From assembly GCF_001513965.1 (NCBI RefSeq), contig NZ_KQ948016.1, positions 416,357 to 480,356 of the forward strand: DNA of 64,000 nt. Reading direction: 5' to 3'. Source of the stretch: Streptomyces cellostaticus (GTDB taxonomy: Bacteria > Actinomycetota > Actinomycetes > Streptomycetales > Streptomycetaceae). The notes beneath the pieces were generated by a model. It worked only from the letters and a program-made list of their open reading frames with translations. It ran no database searches and was not told the DNA's origin. Position 1 is the first letter of the stretch; every line of letters begins with the position of its first letter. Shown here in pieces: positions 45,896-53,589 of this stretch. Made by a program: the position numbers and the translations under genes.

Positions 45896-46426
45896 GTGCT
45901 GGAGCTGTCGATCCTGGGGTTTCTCGCCGAGGAGCCCCTGCACGGCTACGAGCTGAAGGAGCGCATCACCGCGTTGAGCGGTCATGTCCGCCCGGTCAGC
46001 GACGGCGCCCTCTACCCGGCCATCAACCGGCTCGTCGCCGCGGGCAAGCTCGACCAGCGCACCGAGGAGGGCGCGAGCGCCGCCCCGCGCCGGGTGCTGT
46101 CGCTCACCGCGCAGGGCCGCGCGGATCTGCTGGAGCGGCTGCGCCGTCCCAAGCAGGTGGAGATCACCGACCACGTCCGCTTCAACACGGTCCTGGCCTT
46201 CCTGCGCCACCTGCCCGACCCGGCCGAGCAGGCCGCGGTGCTGCGCCGCCGGCTGGACTTTCTGGAGACTCCGGCGAGCTTCTTCTACCGGGACGGCGAG
46301 CCGGTGCGCGCGGAGGAAGCCGAGGACCTCTTCCGGCAGGGCATGCTGCGCGTCGCCCGGGCCACCGGCACGGCGGAGCGGGCGTGGCTGCGCGAGGCCG
46401 TCGAGGTGCTCGGTCAGCGGAGCTGA
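45896..46426 (+). CDS. PadR-family transcriptional regulator
   Basis: 176 residues from GTG 45896 (AAGGAGG site). PadR winged helix: MLELSILGFLAEEPLHGYEL, KERITALSG, VSDGALYPAINRLVAAGKLD, then RRVLSLTAQGRADLLERL. The C-terminal Vir-type helical domain has VLRRRLDFLETPASFF. PadR proteins commonly repress adjacent exporters on binding small molecules. It overlaps the convergent lipoprotein gene by 13 bases. Confidence 0.92.
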   Translation: MLELSILGFLAEEPLHGYELKERITALSGHVRPVSDGALYPAINRLVAAGKLDQRTEEGASAAPRRVLSLTAQGRADLLERLRRPKQVEITDHVRFNTVLAFLRHLPDPAEQAAVLRRRLDFLETPASFFYRDGEPVRAEEAEDLFRQGMLRVARATGTAERAWLREAVEVLGQRS

Positions 46427-47616
46427 GCGCGCACGTACTCCCGCCACCGGGCGGTGAAGGCCGTGGGCGTCGTCCCGAGCACCTTGGTCATCGCCTCCTC
46501 GACCGCGCCCGCCCGCTTCGCGTGGTCGCCGACGGCCCGGTAGAAGGCGCCGAGCCGGGCCGTGCCCCAGTGGTCGGCGATCATCCGGCAGGCCAGCCAG
46601 CCGCCCTCGTAGGCCTGCGCGAGCCGGGCCGGGTCACTGTCGAAACGGAAGTCCCCGTCGGCGGGGAGGGCCGAGGGCACCCGGCCGTCCTGGACAGCGC
46701 GGGCCAGTTCCGGCGCGACCTCGGAGGGCGTGCGGCCGGTGCCGAGGTAGCCGATCCAGTCGGCGTAGCCCTCGGAGAGCCACAGCGGGGTGGCGGTGGT
46801 GGTGTGCGCGCGGGTCGCCACATGGGTGGTCTCGTGGGTGAGGACCACTTGTTTGCCGACGGCGCCGAGCACGGCGTACGCCTCGGGGTTGACGACCACC
46901 CGGTCCGCCGGCGCCGTACCGGAGCCGCCCGCCTCGCCGGTGGTGACCGCGGCGATGCCCCGGTAGTTGGCGGCGGGCGAGGCGAGCAGGCCCGCCATGC
47001 CCTGAAGCGTGCGCGGGACGAGGACGACGACCCGGCGCGTCCAGTCCGTGCCCCAGGCACGGGAGACGGCCGGGACGGCGCGGTCGGCGAGCCGGGCGTA
47101 AAGACGCAGTCCGCCGGTGCTCTCGCCGCTCCCGAGGACCAGACTGTGCGCGCCCTTGACGGCGGTCACGGGGCCCTGGTCCCACAGCTGCTGCCCGGCC
47201 TTGCGCGCGGGCCTGTCGGCGGTGACGTACCACCTGCCGTCGGCGGTGCGGCCGAGGCTGAGGGTGCGGCGGACGCTGACCGGGGCCCGGTCGTAGCCGG
47301 CGATGCGGTAGCGCAGTTCGGCGTCGGCGGTGGCGCCCGGGCCGCCGCCGTGCAGGCCGGTCACGCGGTAGGTCCAGGAGGCCAGCGGGAGCGCGCGCAG
47401 GCGGGCGTACTCGGTTCGGATGCCCGTCGCGCCGTAGGCCGTCTCGTCGTGGCCGAGCAGGGCCGCCGACCGGGTGTCGAGCACCCGCTGCACCTGGGCC
47501 CGCGCGGAGTCGGCCGCCGATCGCCCGCCGCATCCGGACAGCGGCGGCACGAGCAGCAGACAGAGCCCCGCCGCCACGGTGCGCCACACCCCCCGCGTCC
47601 GTCTGCGATCAGCCAT
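46414..47616 (-). CDS. Lipoprotein zinc metallopeptidase-like protein
   Basis: 400 residues. A lipoprotein signal ends in LVPPLSGC (Cys29). The middle resembles NTF2-like beta sheet. The C-terminal half carries HETTHVATR (HExxH zinc motif) and, downstream, LSEGYADWIGYL supplying a likely third ligand Glu, as in gluzincin/MA-clan peptidases. It should sit on the outer face of the membrane. ATG 47616 is the only start with a signal peptide. Confidence 0.82.
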   Translation of the reverse strand: MADRRRTRGVWRTVAAGLCLLLVPPLSGCGGRSAADSARAQVQRVLDTRSAALLGHDETAYGATGIRTEYARLRALPLASWTYRVTGLHGGGPGATADAELRYRIAGYDRAPVSVRRTLSLGRTADGRWYVTADRPARKAGQQLWDQGPVTAVKGAHSLVLGSGESTGGLRLYARLADRAVPAVSRAWGTDWTRRVVVLVPRTLQGMAGLLASPAANYRGIAAVTTGEAGGSGTAPADRVVVNPEAYAVLGAVGKQVVLTHETTHVATRAHTTTATPLWLSEGYADWIGYLGTGRTPSEVAPELARAVQDGRVPSALPADGDFRFDSDPARLAQAYEGGWLACRMIADHWGTARLGAFYRAVGDHAKRAGAVEEAMTKVLGTTPTAFTARWREYVRAQLR

Positions 47617-47645
47617 TTCCCGATCGTACGGTGCGCAGCGGGATG

Positions 47646-48665
47646 TCAGGGCCGGGTGACCGAGGTGATGGGCATCATCCCGACCGGGTCGTAGCGCACC
47701 GGCGCCCCCGGGTAGGGCGCGTGGACGACCTGGCCGTTGCCGACGTACATCCCCACATGGCTGGCGTCGCCGCGGTAGACGACCAGGTCGCCGGGGCGTG
47801 CCTCGGAGAGCGAGATCTGCCGGCCGGCGTACCGCTGCTCCTGCGAGGTGCGCGGCAGATGGACCCCGGCGTGCCCGTACGACCACTGCATCAGGCCCGA
47901 GCAGTCGAAGCCGGAGGGCCCGTTGGCACCCCACACGTAGGGGCGGCCGAGGGCGGAGAGGGCGGCGGCGACGGCGGCCTCGGCGCGGGCGTCGGGGGCG
48001 ACGGCACCGAAACCGGACAGGTCGGGCAGGTCGCCGCGGTCGGAGCGGGAGGTCCGGTCGTGGGCGGAGCGTTCGGTGGCGGGCAGGGAGTTGAGCAGCT
48101 GCCGGGCCTTGGCGAGCTTCTGCTCGACGGTCCGCTTGTGCGCGGCGACCGCCCTGCGGCTCTGCTCCAGGAGGGCGAGCTTCCCGGCGGCCGTGGCGCG
48201 CTCCTGGGCGAGTTCGCGCATCGCCGACCGCAACTCGCGCAGCCGCTCGGCCTGCTGGGCGCCGATGCGGTCGAGGGTGGCGGCCTTGTCGAGGTAGTCG
48301 TCGGGGCTGTCGGAGAAGAGCAGGGCGACGGCCGGGTCGATGCCGCCGGAGCGGTACTGGGCACCGGCCAGCGAACCGAGCCGCTCACGCAGGGTGTTGA
48401 TGCGCTGCTGCTGCCGGGCGATGTGGTCCTGGGCGTGACCGACCTCCCGGCGCAGCGTGTCGGCACGCTCGTCGGCCTTGTCGTAGGCCTGGGTCGCCTT
48501 CTCGGCCTCCGCGTAGAGGCGGTCCACCTCGGCACGGGTGCCCTCGTGCGGTGCTGCTTGTGCGGGTACGGCACCGAGCGCGGTGGCTGCGGCAGCGAGC
48601 GCACACAGGGCGGCACCGGCGCCCCGGTCGAGGCCGGACGGTGCAAGGCGGCGATGGGACCCCAC
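47646..48665 (-). CDS. Secreted NlpC/P60 (C40) peptidoglycan hydrolase, paralogue 1
   Basis: 339 residues from GTG 48665 (AAGGA site). An export signal (LCALAAAATALGAVPAQA) is followed by a long coiled coil (residues about 60-200) with QYRSGGIDPAVALLFSDSPD. The C-terminal NlpC/P60 domain has Cys in GFDCSGLMQWSY, His in ASHVGMYVGNG and a third residue in VHAPYPG. It cleaves peptide stems like mycobacterial RipA/RipC; Rv2190c is at the equivalent place. The coiled coil probably gates the active site or binds FtsEX-like partners. Confidence 0.93.
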   Translation of the reverse strand: MGSHRRLAPSGLDRGAGAALCALAAAATALGAVPAQAAPHEGTRAEVDRLYAEAEKATQAYDKADERADTLRREVGHAQDHIARQQQRINTLRERLGSLAGAQYRSGGIDPAVALLFSDSPDDYLDKAATLDRIGAQQAERLRELRSAMRELAQERATAAGKLALLEQSRRAVAAHKRTVEQKLAKARQLLNSLPATERSAHDRTSRSDRGDLPDLSGFGAVAPDARAEAAVAAALSALGRPYVWGANGPSGFDCSGLMQWSYGHAGVHLPRTSQEQRYAGRQISLSEARPGDLVVYRGDASHVGMYVGNGQVVHAPYPGAPVRYDPVGMMPITSVTRP

Positions 48666-48696
48666 GGCAGTCCTTCTGCTGGCTGACAGAGACGGC

Positions 48697-48737
48697 TTCC
48701 CCGGCGCTGGGGACGGGGAGGCCCCTGCGCCGGGGAA
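48697..48737 (-). promoter_or_regulatory. 5'-end leader hairpin of NlpC/P60 paralogue 1
   Basis: An 11-bp perfect stem (48697-48707 and 48727-48737) with an inner GGGG/CCCC pairing. It starts about three bases after the predicted transcription start, so the mRNA would begin with this hairpin. I could not match it to the c-di-AMP (ydaO) riboswitch found before some Streptomyces wall hydrolases. Confidence 0.55.
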
Positions 48738-48746
48738 ACGCGGCAG

Positions 48747-48776
48747 ACAGTAGCCGTGCGGAAGGGCGGCGGCCAA
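48747..48776 (-). promoter_or_regulatory. Promoter of NlpC/P60 paralogue 1
   Basis: On the minus strand TTGGCC (48771-48776), 18 bases, then TACTGT (48747-48752). Placed downstream of the terminator of the previous gene, it gives a 75-base leader. Confidence 0.5.
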
Positions 48777-48801
48777 AGCACTCTGCGCCTGCACAAACAC
48801 G

Positions 48802-48837
48802 ACGCCCCGCCGCTGACGCAGGTCATGGGCGGGGCGT
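48802..48837 (-). terminator. Terminator of NlpC/P60 paralogue 2
   Basis: A 10-bp perfect stem (48802-48811 and 48828-48837) with a 16-nt loop, 65 bases beyond the gene stop, separating the two paralogues transcriptionally. Confidence 0.75.
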
Positions 48838-48902
48838 GGAGTCAGCTTCGGTTCACGGGATTCGCCCGTTCGGGCGCCACCCTGTCAACCGTTTCGTGTG
48901 GG

Positions 48903-49937
48903 TCAGATGCGGACGCCGAACTCGAACGTCATGTTGCTCATCGCCTCGTAGCGCACCACGGCGCCGGTGTGCGGAGCGTGCAGCACCTGGCCGTTGCCGG
49001 CGTACAGGCCGACGTGGTGGTAGTCGCCGAAGAAGATGACCAGGTCCCCGACCTTCAGGTCGGCCTGGTTGTAGATCCTGGTGCCGGCGTTGGCCTGTGC
49101 CTCGGAGGTGCGCGGTATCGAGACGCCGGCCTGGGCGTAGGCCCAGGAGGTCAGGCCCGAGCAGTCGAAGGAGGAGGGGCCGGAGGCGCCGTAGACGTAG
49201 GGCGAGCCGATCTTGCTCTGGGCGGCGGAGAAGGCTGCCTCGGCGCGGCCGGAGGCGGGCGGGGCGTCACCGAGGTGCACGCGCTCGCTGGAGGAGCGGT
49301 CGGCGCGCTGCTGCTGGGCGGCGAGATCCGCCTTCTCCTTGGCGGTCAGGCTGTTGAGCAGCTTCTGCGCCTCGGCGAGCTTGCCCTGGACTTCCTTCTT
49401 CTTGTTGCCCAGCTCCGTGCGGGTGGAGGCGAGGTCCTTGAGCTTCTCGGTGGCCTCGGAGCGCTCCTGGGCGAGTTCGCGCTGTTTGTCCTGAATCTTC
49501 TTCAGGGCCTCGACCTGCTGACTGCTCAACTGGTCGAGCGTGGACGCCTTGTCGAGGAAGTCGTCCGGGTTGGAGGACAGGAAGAGCTGGATCGAGGAAT
49601 CGATGCCACCGGACCGGTACTGGGCTGTCGCCAGCGAACCGAGGCCGTCGCGCAGCTTGTTGAGCTCTTGCTGACCGCGGGCCACATTGTCCTGAATGGT
49701 GGAGATTTCCTTTTGCAGCTTCTGCTGCTTCTCCTTGGCCCCGTTGTACTTCTCGGTGGCCTGCTCGGCCTGCCCGTAGAGCTTGTCGACCTTCGCCTTG
49801 ACCTCGTCCTTGCCGGGCTTCTCGCTCGGCGCGGCGTTGGCGGCGTTCGCGCTGAGCGCGACGGCAGCGGCGGCTGCGGTGGTCAGCACGGTGACACGCG
49901 TGCGGCTCGGCTGCTTGGGTCGACGGTGGGACGCCAC
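48903..49937 (-). CDS. Secreted NlpC/P60 (C40) peptidoglycan hydrolase, paralogue 2
   Basis: 344 residues from GTG 49937 (AAGGAG site). It has the same layout as paralogue 1: signal (VLTTAAAAAVALSANAANA), coiled coil with QYRSGGIDSSIQLFLSSNPD, then a NlpC/P60 domain with Cys in SFDCSGLTSWAY and His in YHHVGLYAGNG. The coiled coil is Lys/Gln/Glu-rich where paralogue 1 is Arg-rich. Tandem duplication is clear from the shared segments. It has its own promoter and terminator. Confidence 0.93.
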   Translation of the reverse strand: MASHRRPKQPSRTRVTVLTTAAAAAVALSANAANAAPSEKPGKDEVKAKVDKLYGQAEQATEKYNGAKEKQQKLQKEISTIQDNVARGQQELNKLRDGLGSLATAQYRSGGIDSSIQLFLSSNPDDFLDKASTLDQLSSQQVEALKKIQDKQRELAQERSEATEKLKDLASTRTELGNKKKEVQGKLAEAQKLLNSLTAKEKADLAAQQQRADRSSSERVHLGDAPPASGRAEAAFSAAQSKIGSPYVYGASGPSSFDCSGLTSWAYAQAGVSIPRTSEAQANAGTRIYNQADLKVGDLVIFFGDYHHVGLYAGNGQVLHAPHTGAVVRYEAMSNMTFEFGVRI

Positions 49938-49990
49938 GGAGGACGAACTCCTTCTTGTGAGTGTTCACCCGTTCGGAGGTTCGAGCCCAG

Positions 49991-50020
49991 ACCCTAGTGA
50001 CCCTCTTGTGATCAGATCAA
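49991..50020 (-). promoter_or_regulatory. Promoter of NlpC/P60 paralogue 2
   Basis: On the minus strand TTGATC (50015-50020), 18-base spacer, TAGGGT (49991-49996). The -35 overlaps the small palindrome TGATCAGATCA (50009-50019). The flanking DNA is unusually AT-rich for this window (50010-50080). Confidence 0.6.
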
Positions 50021-50149
50021 ATCCTCACATCAAAAAATCCCTTCACGCAATGCATTCTTTGCACTCAACTCACATGAGGTGATGCCTGCTTGACACTACG
50101 TTGCGTGACGATACGGCCAATTCGGGCATCGAGTGTGCTCGTTGGACCT

Positions 50150-51493
50150 TCAGGACAGTCGCTTCAGAAGTACCGCAGAGGCGACTGGTCGGGCACCCGC
50201 CTTGGCAACCCCGTCGGCCACCTCCCGGTCGGTCGAGGCGACGATCACCGGACGGCCCGGCGGCTCCGCGCGCACGAGCTGGCGGATCAGCTCGTCCGCG
50301 GTGACCCCCGGCTTGGAGAACAGCACCCGCACCCCGCGCGGCGGCGCGAGCAGCACCGGGGCGGCGAGTTCGGCGCCGTCGAAGACGCACGTCACCTCGG
50401 CGCCGGTCTGCGCGGCGAGCGCCGAGAGCTGGCCCAGGAGCCGCAGCCGCTGCTTCTCCAGCGGCATCTGCGGATAGCCGGTCTTGGTGACGTTGTAGCC
50501 GTCGACCACCAGATGCGCCTGCGGCAGCGCGAGCAACTGGTCCAGTATCGCGGGATCGTTCTCGGACAGCGCCCGGGCCGCGATGTCCTTCGGGGTCATG
50601 CGGCCCGGTTCGACCGCGTCCACGGTCTCGGCCGGGCGCACGGAGACCGGCGGCAGCGCGAGTTCCCGGCGCAGCCCCTGCGTGGCGTCCAGCAGGGTGT
50701 CGAGCAGCAGCCGTACCCTCATGTCCTCGACGCTGCGGCCCTCGCGGGCCGCCCTGCGGGTGGCCTCCAGCGCGGCCTCGGCCTCGCCCAGGCGGGCCTT
50801 GAGCCGCCGGGACTCGCTCTCGGCGGCCGACAGCTGCGTCTGCCCCTCGGCGCGCACGGCCTCGATCTCGCCCTGGACCTTGCGCAGCGCGGCCTCCCCG
50901 CGCTTGACGTCGCTGAGCGCGGCACGCAGCTTGCGGTGAAGCGATTCCGCTTCCTTCTTCGCCGACTCCAGCTCGGTGCGCAGCCGTTCGGTCTCGCTGC
51001 GGGTCTGCTCCCGGGCCTGGACGAGTTCCGCGCGCAGCCGCTCCAGTTCGGCCCGGCTCTCCTCGTCGGCCCGCTCGGCATCCGCGCGCTGGGCCTCCTC
51101 GCCGGCCGCGGTGACCAGCTTCACCCAGCCCGTGGGGCGCAGTACGTAGGCCGCGGCCGCCACGTCGAGCGGGTCCGCGGCCGGGGGCGGCGAGCCGGAG
51201 TCGAGGGCGCCGGAGAGCTCCGGCTGCGCCTCTCTGAACTTCTCCCCGATCCGCTGCCGGAAGAGCGGATCGGTCTCCACCGCGGCCGCCATCGCGTTCC
51301 CGGCGAACTTGGCCCGCCGACTCGGGGTGAACCGGGCGTACTGCCTGAGCTGGGCGGGCAGTTCCGTCATGGTCAGGCCGCCGAAGCCGTCCGAGACGAT
51401 CTGCACGACCCGCCGGCGCACGCCGTCGGGCAGCGGACGGTCAAGCACCTCAGCGGTGCCGTCGCCCGGCCCCCCGCCTGCGGTCTCCACCAT
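50150..51493 (-). CDS. NYN-domain (YacP-like) RNA-binding/nuclease protein
   Basis: 447 residues. The N-terminal half (about 1-300) is helical, with a long charged coiled coil (EELERLRAELVQAREQTRSE region). The C-terminal YacP/NYN domain has HLVVDGYNVTKTGYPQM, VTCVFDGAELAAP, the acidic Asp in VTADELIRQLV and VIVASTDREVADGV. NYN domains are PIN-like RNases; the four acidic positions seem to be present. No lane partner is evident. The start is GTG or ATG at 51493, close to a TA-poor spacer. Confidence 0.88.
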   Translation of the reverse strand: MVETAGGGPGDGTAEVLDRPLPDGVRRRVVQIVSDGFGGLTMTELPAQLRQYARFTPSRRAKFAGNAMAAAVETDPLFRQRIGEKFREAQPELSGALDSGSPPPAADPLDVAAAAYVLRPTGWVKLVTAAGEEAQRADAERADEESRAELERLRAELVQAREQTRSETERLRTELESAKKEAESLHRKLRAALSDVKRGEAALRKVQGEIEAVRAEGQTQLSAAESESRRLKARLGEAEAALEATRRAAREGRSVEDMRVRLLLDTLLDATQGLRRELALPPVSVRPAETVDAVEPGRMTPKDIAARALSENDPAILDQLLALPQAHLVVDGYNVTKTGYPQMPLEKQRLRLLGQLSALAAQTGAEVTCVFDGAELAAPVLLAPPRGVRVLFSKPGVTADELIRQLVRAEPPGRPVIVASTDREVADGVAKAGARPVASAVLLKRLS

Positions 51494-51530
51494 CCGTCAC
51501 ACCCCAATACCTGTACGGGGCCCGCTCCGC

Positions 51531-51770
51531 TCAGGAGCCGGCGCCCGGCCTGTCCACGAGTTCCACCTGGTCCACCGCGTTGCACCAGCGGCAACGGACC
51601 GACTCGATGGTCTCACTGACCACCTCGCGCTCCTCGACCGTCGGCTCACCTGCCAGGTCGAGATGGACGTACTCGACGACCTTCGACGAGCGGGTCACGT
51701 CGAAGCGGGTGAGGTTGCCGCAGAGGGTGCAGCGCCATCGCGTCGTGGCGGTCGGCAGGGGAACCGTCAT
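51531..51770 (-). CDS. Small zinc-ribbon protein
   Basis: 79 residues from ATG 51770. Two CxxC pairs (WRCTLCGNLTRFDV and VRCRWCNAVDQVE) flank a beta-strand segment KVVEYVHLDLAGEPTVEERE, consistent with one zinc-ribbon. Function unknown. It is divergent from the rhomboid gene, and syntenic genomes keep the two together. Confidence 0.82.
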   Translation of the reverse strand: MTVPLPTATTRWRCTLCGNLTRFDVTRSSKVVEYVHLDLAGEPTVEEREVVSETIESVRCRWCNAVDQVELVDRPGAGS

Positions 51771-51924
51771 CGTGGCTGTTCGCTTCCTTACTCGGGTCGG
51801 TGCGCGCCGCTCCTCGACGCGTGTGGCTCGTAACCCTACGGCCTGGCGGGTACTCGCCGCCCGCCTGTCCGGGGCGGCGAGGCGGTCTGTCAGCTTGCGT
51901 CCCGTTACGTCATGCTCTGTAGTC

Positions 51925-52728
51925 ATGATCAACACCTGGAGCACGGCGGCCGGCAGGGCACTCACGGCGCTCAGGGCGGTCCGGGGCGCCTCCGCACCGG
52001 TGACATGCGGCCTCATCGCCCTGTGCTGTCTGATCTTCGCGCTGACCCCGGCCTCGGGGCTGACTCCGGCGTACGGCTCCGGGGACACGCTGGCGGCGGC
52101 ACAGCGCGCGTACTTCCGGCACTGGGGGGTGGTCCCGGCGGAGCTGTTCGACGGGCCCGCGCGAGCGGCCCTGACTCCGGCCACCGCGCTGTTCGTGCAC
52201 GGCAGCTGGGTGCATCTGCTCGGCAACATGCTCTTCCTCTTCGTCTTCGGGGTGATGACCGAGGAACGGATGGGCCGGGTGGAGTTCACCCTCTTCTACG
52301 TCGGCTGCGGGTACCTGGCCCTGCTGGGCTACGCGGCCGCCAACGCCGCCTCCGAGCAGTCGCTGGTGGGCGCCTCCGGGGCGATCTCGGCGGTCCTCGG
52401 AGCGTTCCTCTACCTGTTCCCCCGCGCCCGTGTCACCAGTCTCCTCCCCTTCCTGTTCTTCCTGCCGATGCGTTTCCCGGCCTGGGTCGTGCTGCCCTTC
52501 TGGGCGGCTCTGCAGTGGCTCGCGGCGGGCCGCGCGGGCCAGGGTCCCGGGGTGGCGTACCTCGCCCACCTGGTGGGCTTCTGCCTCGGCTTCGTCTACG
52601 CGTGGGTGCGCTACGGGAAAGAGAAGGGCCCGAAGGGCGGCCCGGGAAGGGCGGTGGTGGGAGACGGGCGGGCGACTAGAGTGAGGTCCGCACCGGCTCC
52701 GGCACCCGAGGGAGAGAACCACTCGTGA
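51925..52728 (+). CDS. Rhomboid intramembrane serine protease
   Basis: 267 residues, six to seven membrane segments. Catalytic Ser151 in GASGAISA and His215 in AHLVGF; the oxyanion Asn is in HLLGN (101). The loop-1 segment after the first helix is long. It cleaves single-pass membrane proteins within the bilayer; the substrate is unknown. It overlaps the next gene by four bases (GTGA), coupling it to the RAM-domain protein. Confidence 0.92.
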   Translation: MINTWSTAAGRALTALRAVRGASAPVTCGLIALCCLIFALTPASGLTPAYGSGDTLAAAQRAYFRHWGVVPAELFDGPARAALTPATALFVHGSWVHLLGNMLFLFVFGVMTEERMGRVEFTLFYVGCGYLALLGYAAANAASEQSLVGASGAISAVLGAFLYLFPRARVTSLLPFLFFLPMRFPAWVVLPFWAALQWLAAGRAGQGPGVAYLAHLVGFCLGFVYAWVRYGKEKGPKGGPGRAVVGDGRATRVRSAPAPAPEGENHS

Positions 52729-53006
52729 TCACCGCGATCGTCCTGATCAAGACCAGCGTGGACCGGATCCCCGAGATCGCGGAGCAGATCGCTTCGCTGG
52801 AGTCCGTCAGCGAGGTCTTCTCCGTCACCGGTACGTACGACCTGATCGCCATGGTGCGGGTGGGGCAGCACGAGGATCTGGCAGACGTGATCCCCGGGCG
52901 GATCAGCAAGATCCCTGGCGTGGAGGCCACCGACACCCACGTCGCGTTCCGCACCTACTCCCAGCACGACCTGGAGGCTGCGTTCGCGATCGGCCTGGAC
53001 AACTAG
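52725..53006 (+). CDS. Stand-alone Lrp/AsnC ligand-binding (RAM) domain protein
   Basis: 93 residues: only the alpha/beta RAM sandwich of Lrp/AsnC regulators (TAIVLIKTSVDRIPEIAEQI, VFSVTGTYDLIAMVRV, PGRISKIPGVEATDTHVAF). There is no DNA-binding domain. Such proteins bind amino acids and may tune full-length Lrp regulators. The GTG start lies within the rhomboid stop. Confidence 0.9.
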   Translation: MITAIVLIKTSVDRIPEIAEQIASLESVSEVFSVTGTYDLIAMVRVGQHEDLADVIPGRISKIPGVEATDTHVAFRTYSQHDLEAAFAIGLDN

Positions 53007-53340
53007 GACCACTGGGCCGCGAGGTCCACTCGGCCGTCGACCGCAGAGCCCCCTTGGCCGAGTCGCTTCCGGTGGTCACCGGCAACGGCTCCCGGCCCCC
53101 GACGCACACCTGACCCCGTCGGGCGACACCGCTGCGCAGGGCCTGCGCGCGGCGCCGGCCAGTCCCTGGGTCCGGGTCCGGCACTGCCGGGCCACGACCG
53201 CCGTGCGCCTCGATGCCGGCGGCAACGGTGACGGGGACCGCCCTGCCGTCCCTTGCCCAGCCCGACGCCTGATCTCCGCGGGCACCTGCACCGCCCGCCG
53301 GGCCCCGGGGGAGTACCGGTCGGGGCCCACCCCTTCCCGC

Positions 53341-53460
53341 ACGGATCCCGGTGTGTGGCCGACCGCCGCGATCGCCTCCGTCGGCGTCGGCCGCGTAGGC
53401 GAGGGCCGCGCCCAGCGAGAAGGCCTTGCCGGGCGGCCCGGCCTGCTTCGCCTCCAGAGT
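53341..53460 (-). pseudogene. Possible Ser/Thr-kinase fragment
   Basis: In one minus-strand frame the stretch AGPPGKAFSLGAALAYAAD resembles kinase subdomain IX of Streptomyces kinases (typically SDVFSLGAxLAYAATG). No catalytic loop precedes it and the flanking frames are unrecognisable. Low confidence. Confidence 0.3.
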
Positions 53461-53476
53461 CCGTACGAGCCCGCTG

Positions 53477-53506
53477 AGGGCGGCAGTGCGCCGCCCTTTC
53501 GGGCGG
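53477..53506. terminator. Alternative hairpins in the gap
   Basis: AGGGCGGC/GCCGCCCT (53477-53484 and 53490-53497) and CCGCCC-TTTC-GGGCGG... (53491-53506) compete for the same bases; either could be a terminator. Confidence 0.55.
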
Positions 53507-53589
53507 TGTGCCGCGGGTTCGGATCCCTGGTCAACTCCGTTGGTGTCCAGGGTGGTTCGGCCTCTGCCGCGGGGCGCCCGTACGGCGGG

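Larger units (their letters stand above)
53007..53589. other. 583-base gap with decayed sequence and terminator
   Basis: No intact gene is supported. On the minus strand at 53341-53460 there is a possible Ser/Thr-kinase remnant (separate entry). Hairpins at 53477-53506 probably end minus-strand or plus-strand transcripts. The rest keeps coding-like GC bias without a start, as expected of an eroding pseudogene. Confidence 0.45.

Noticed and set aside
48666..48740. c-di-AMP (ydaO) riboswitch before the NlpC/P60 gene
   Set aside because: Such switches precede some Streptomyces wall hydrolases, but this 75-base leader is too short and lacks the conserved blocks I know.
50090..50118. TTGACA at 50090 as a plus-strand promoter
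   Set aside because: No -10 box at 16-18 bases and no plus-strand gene downstream.
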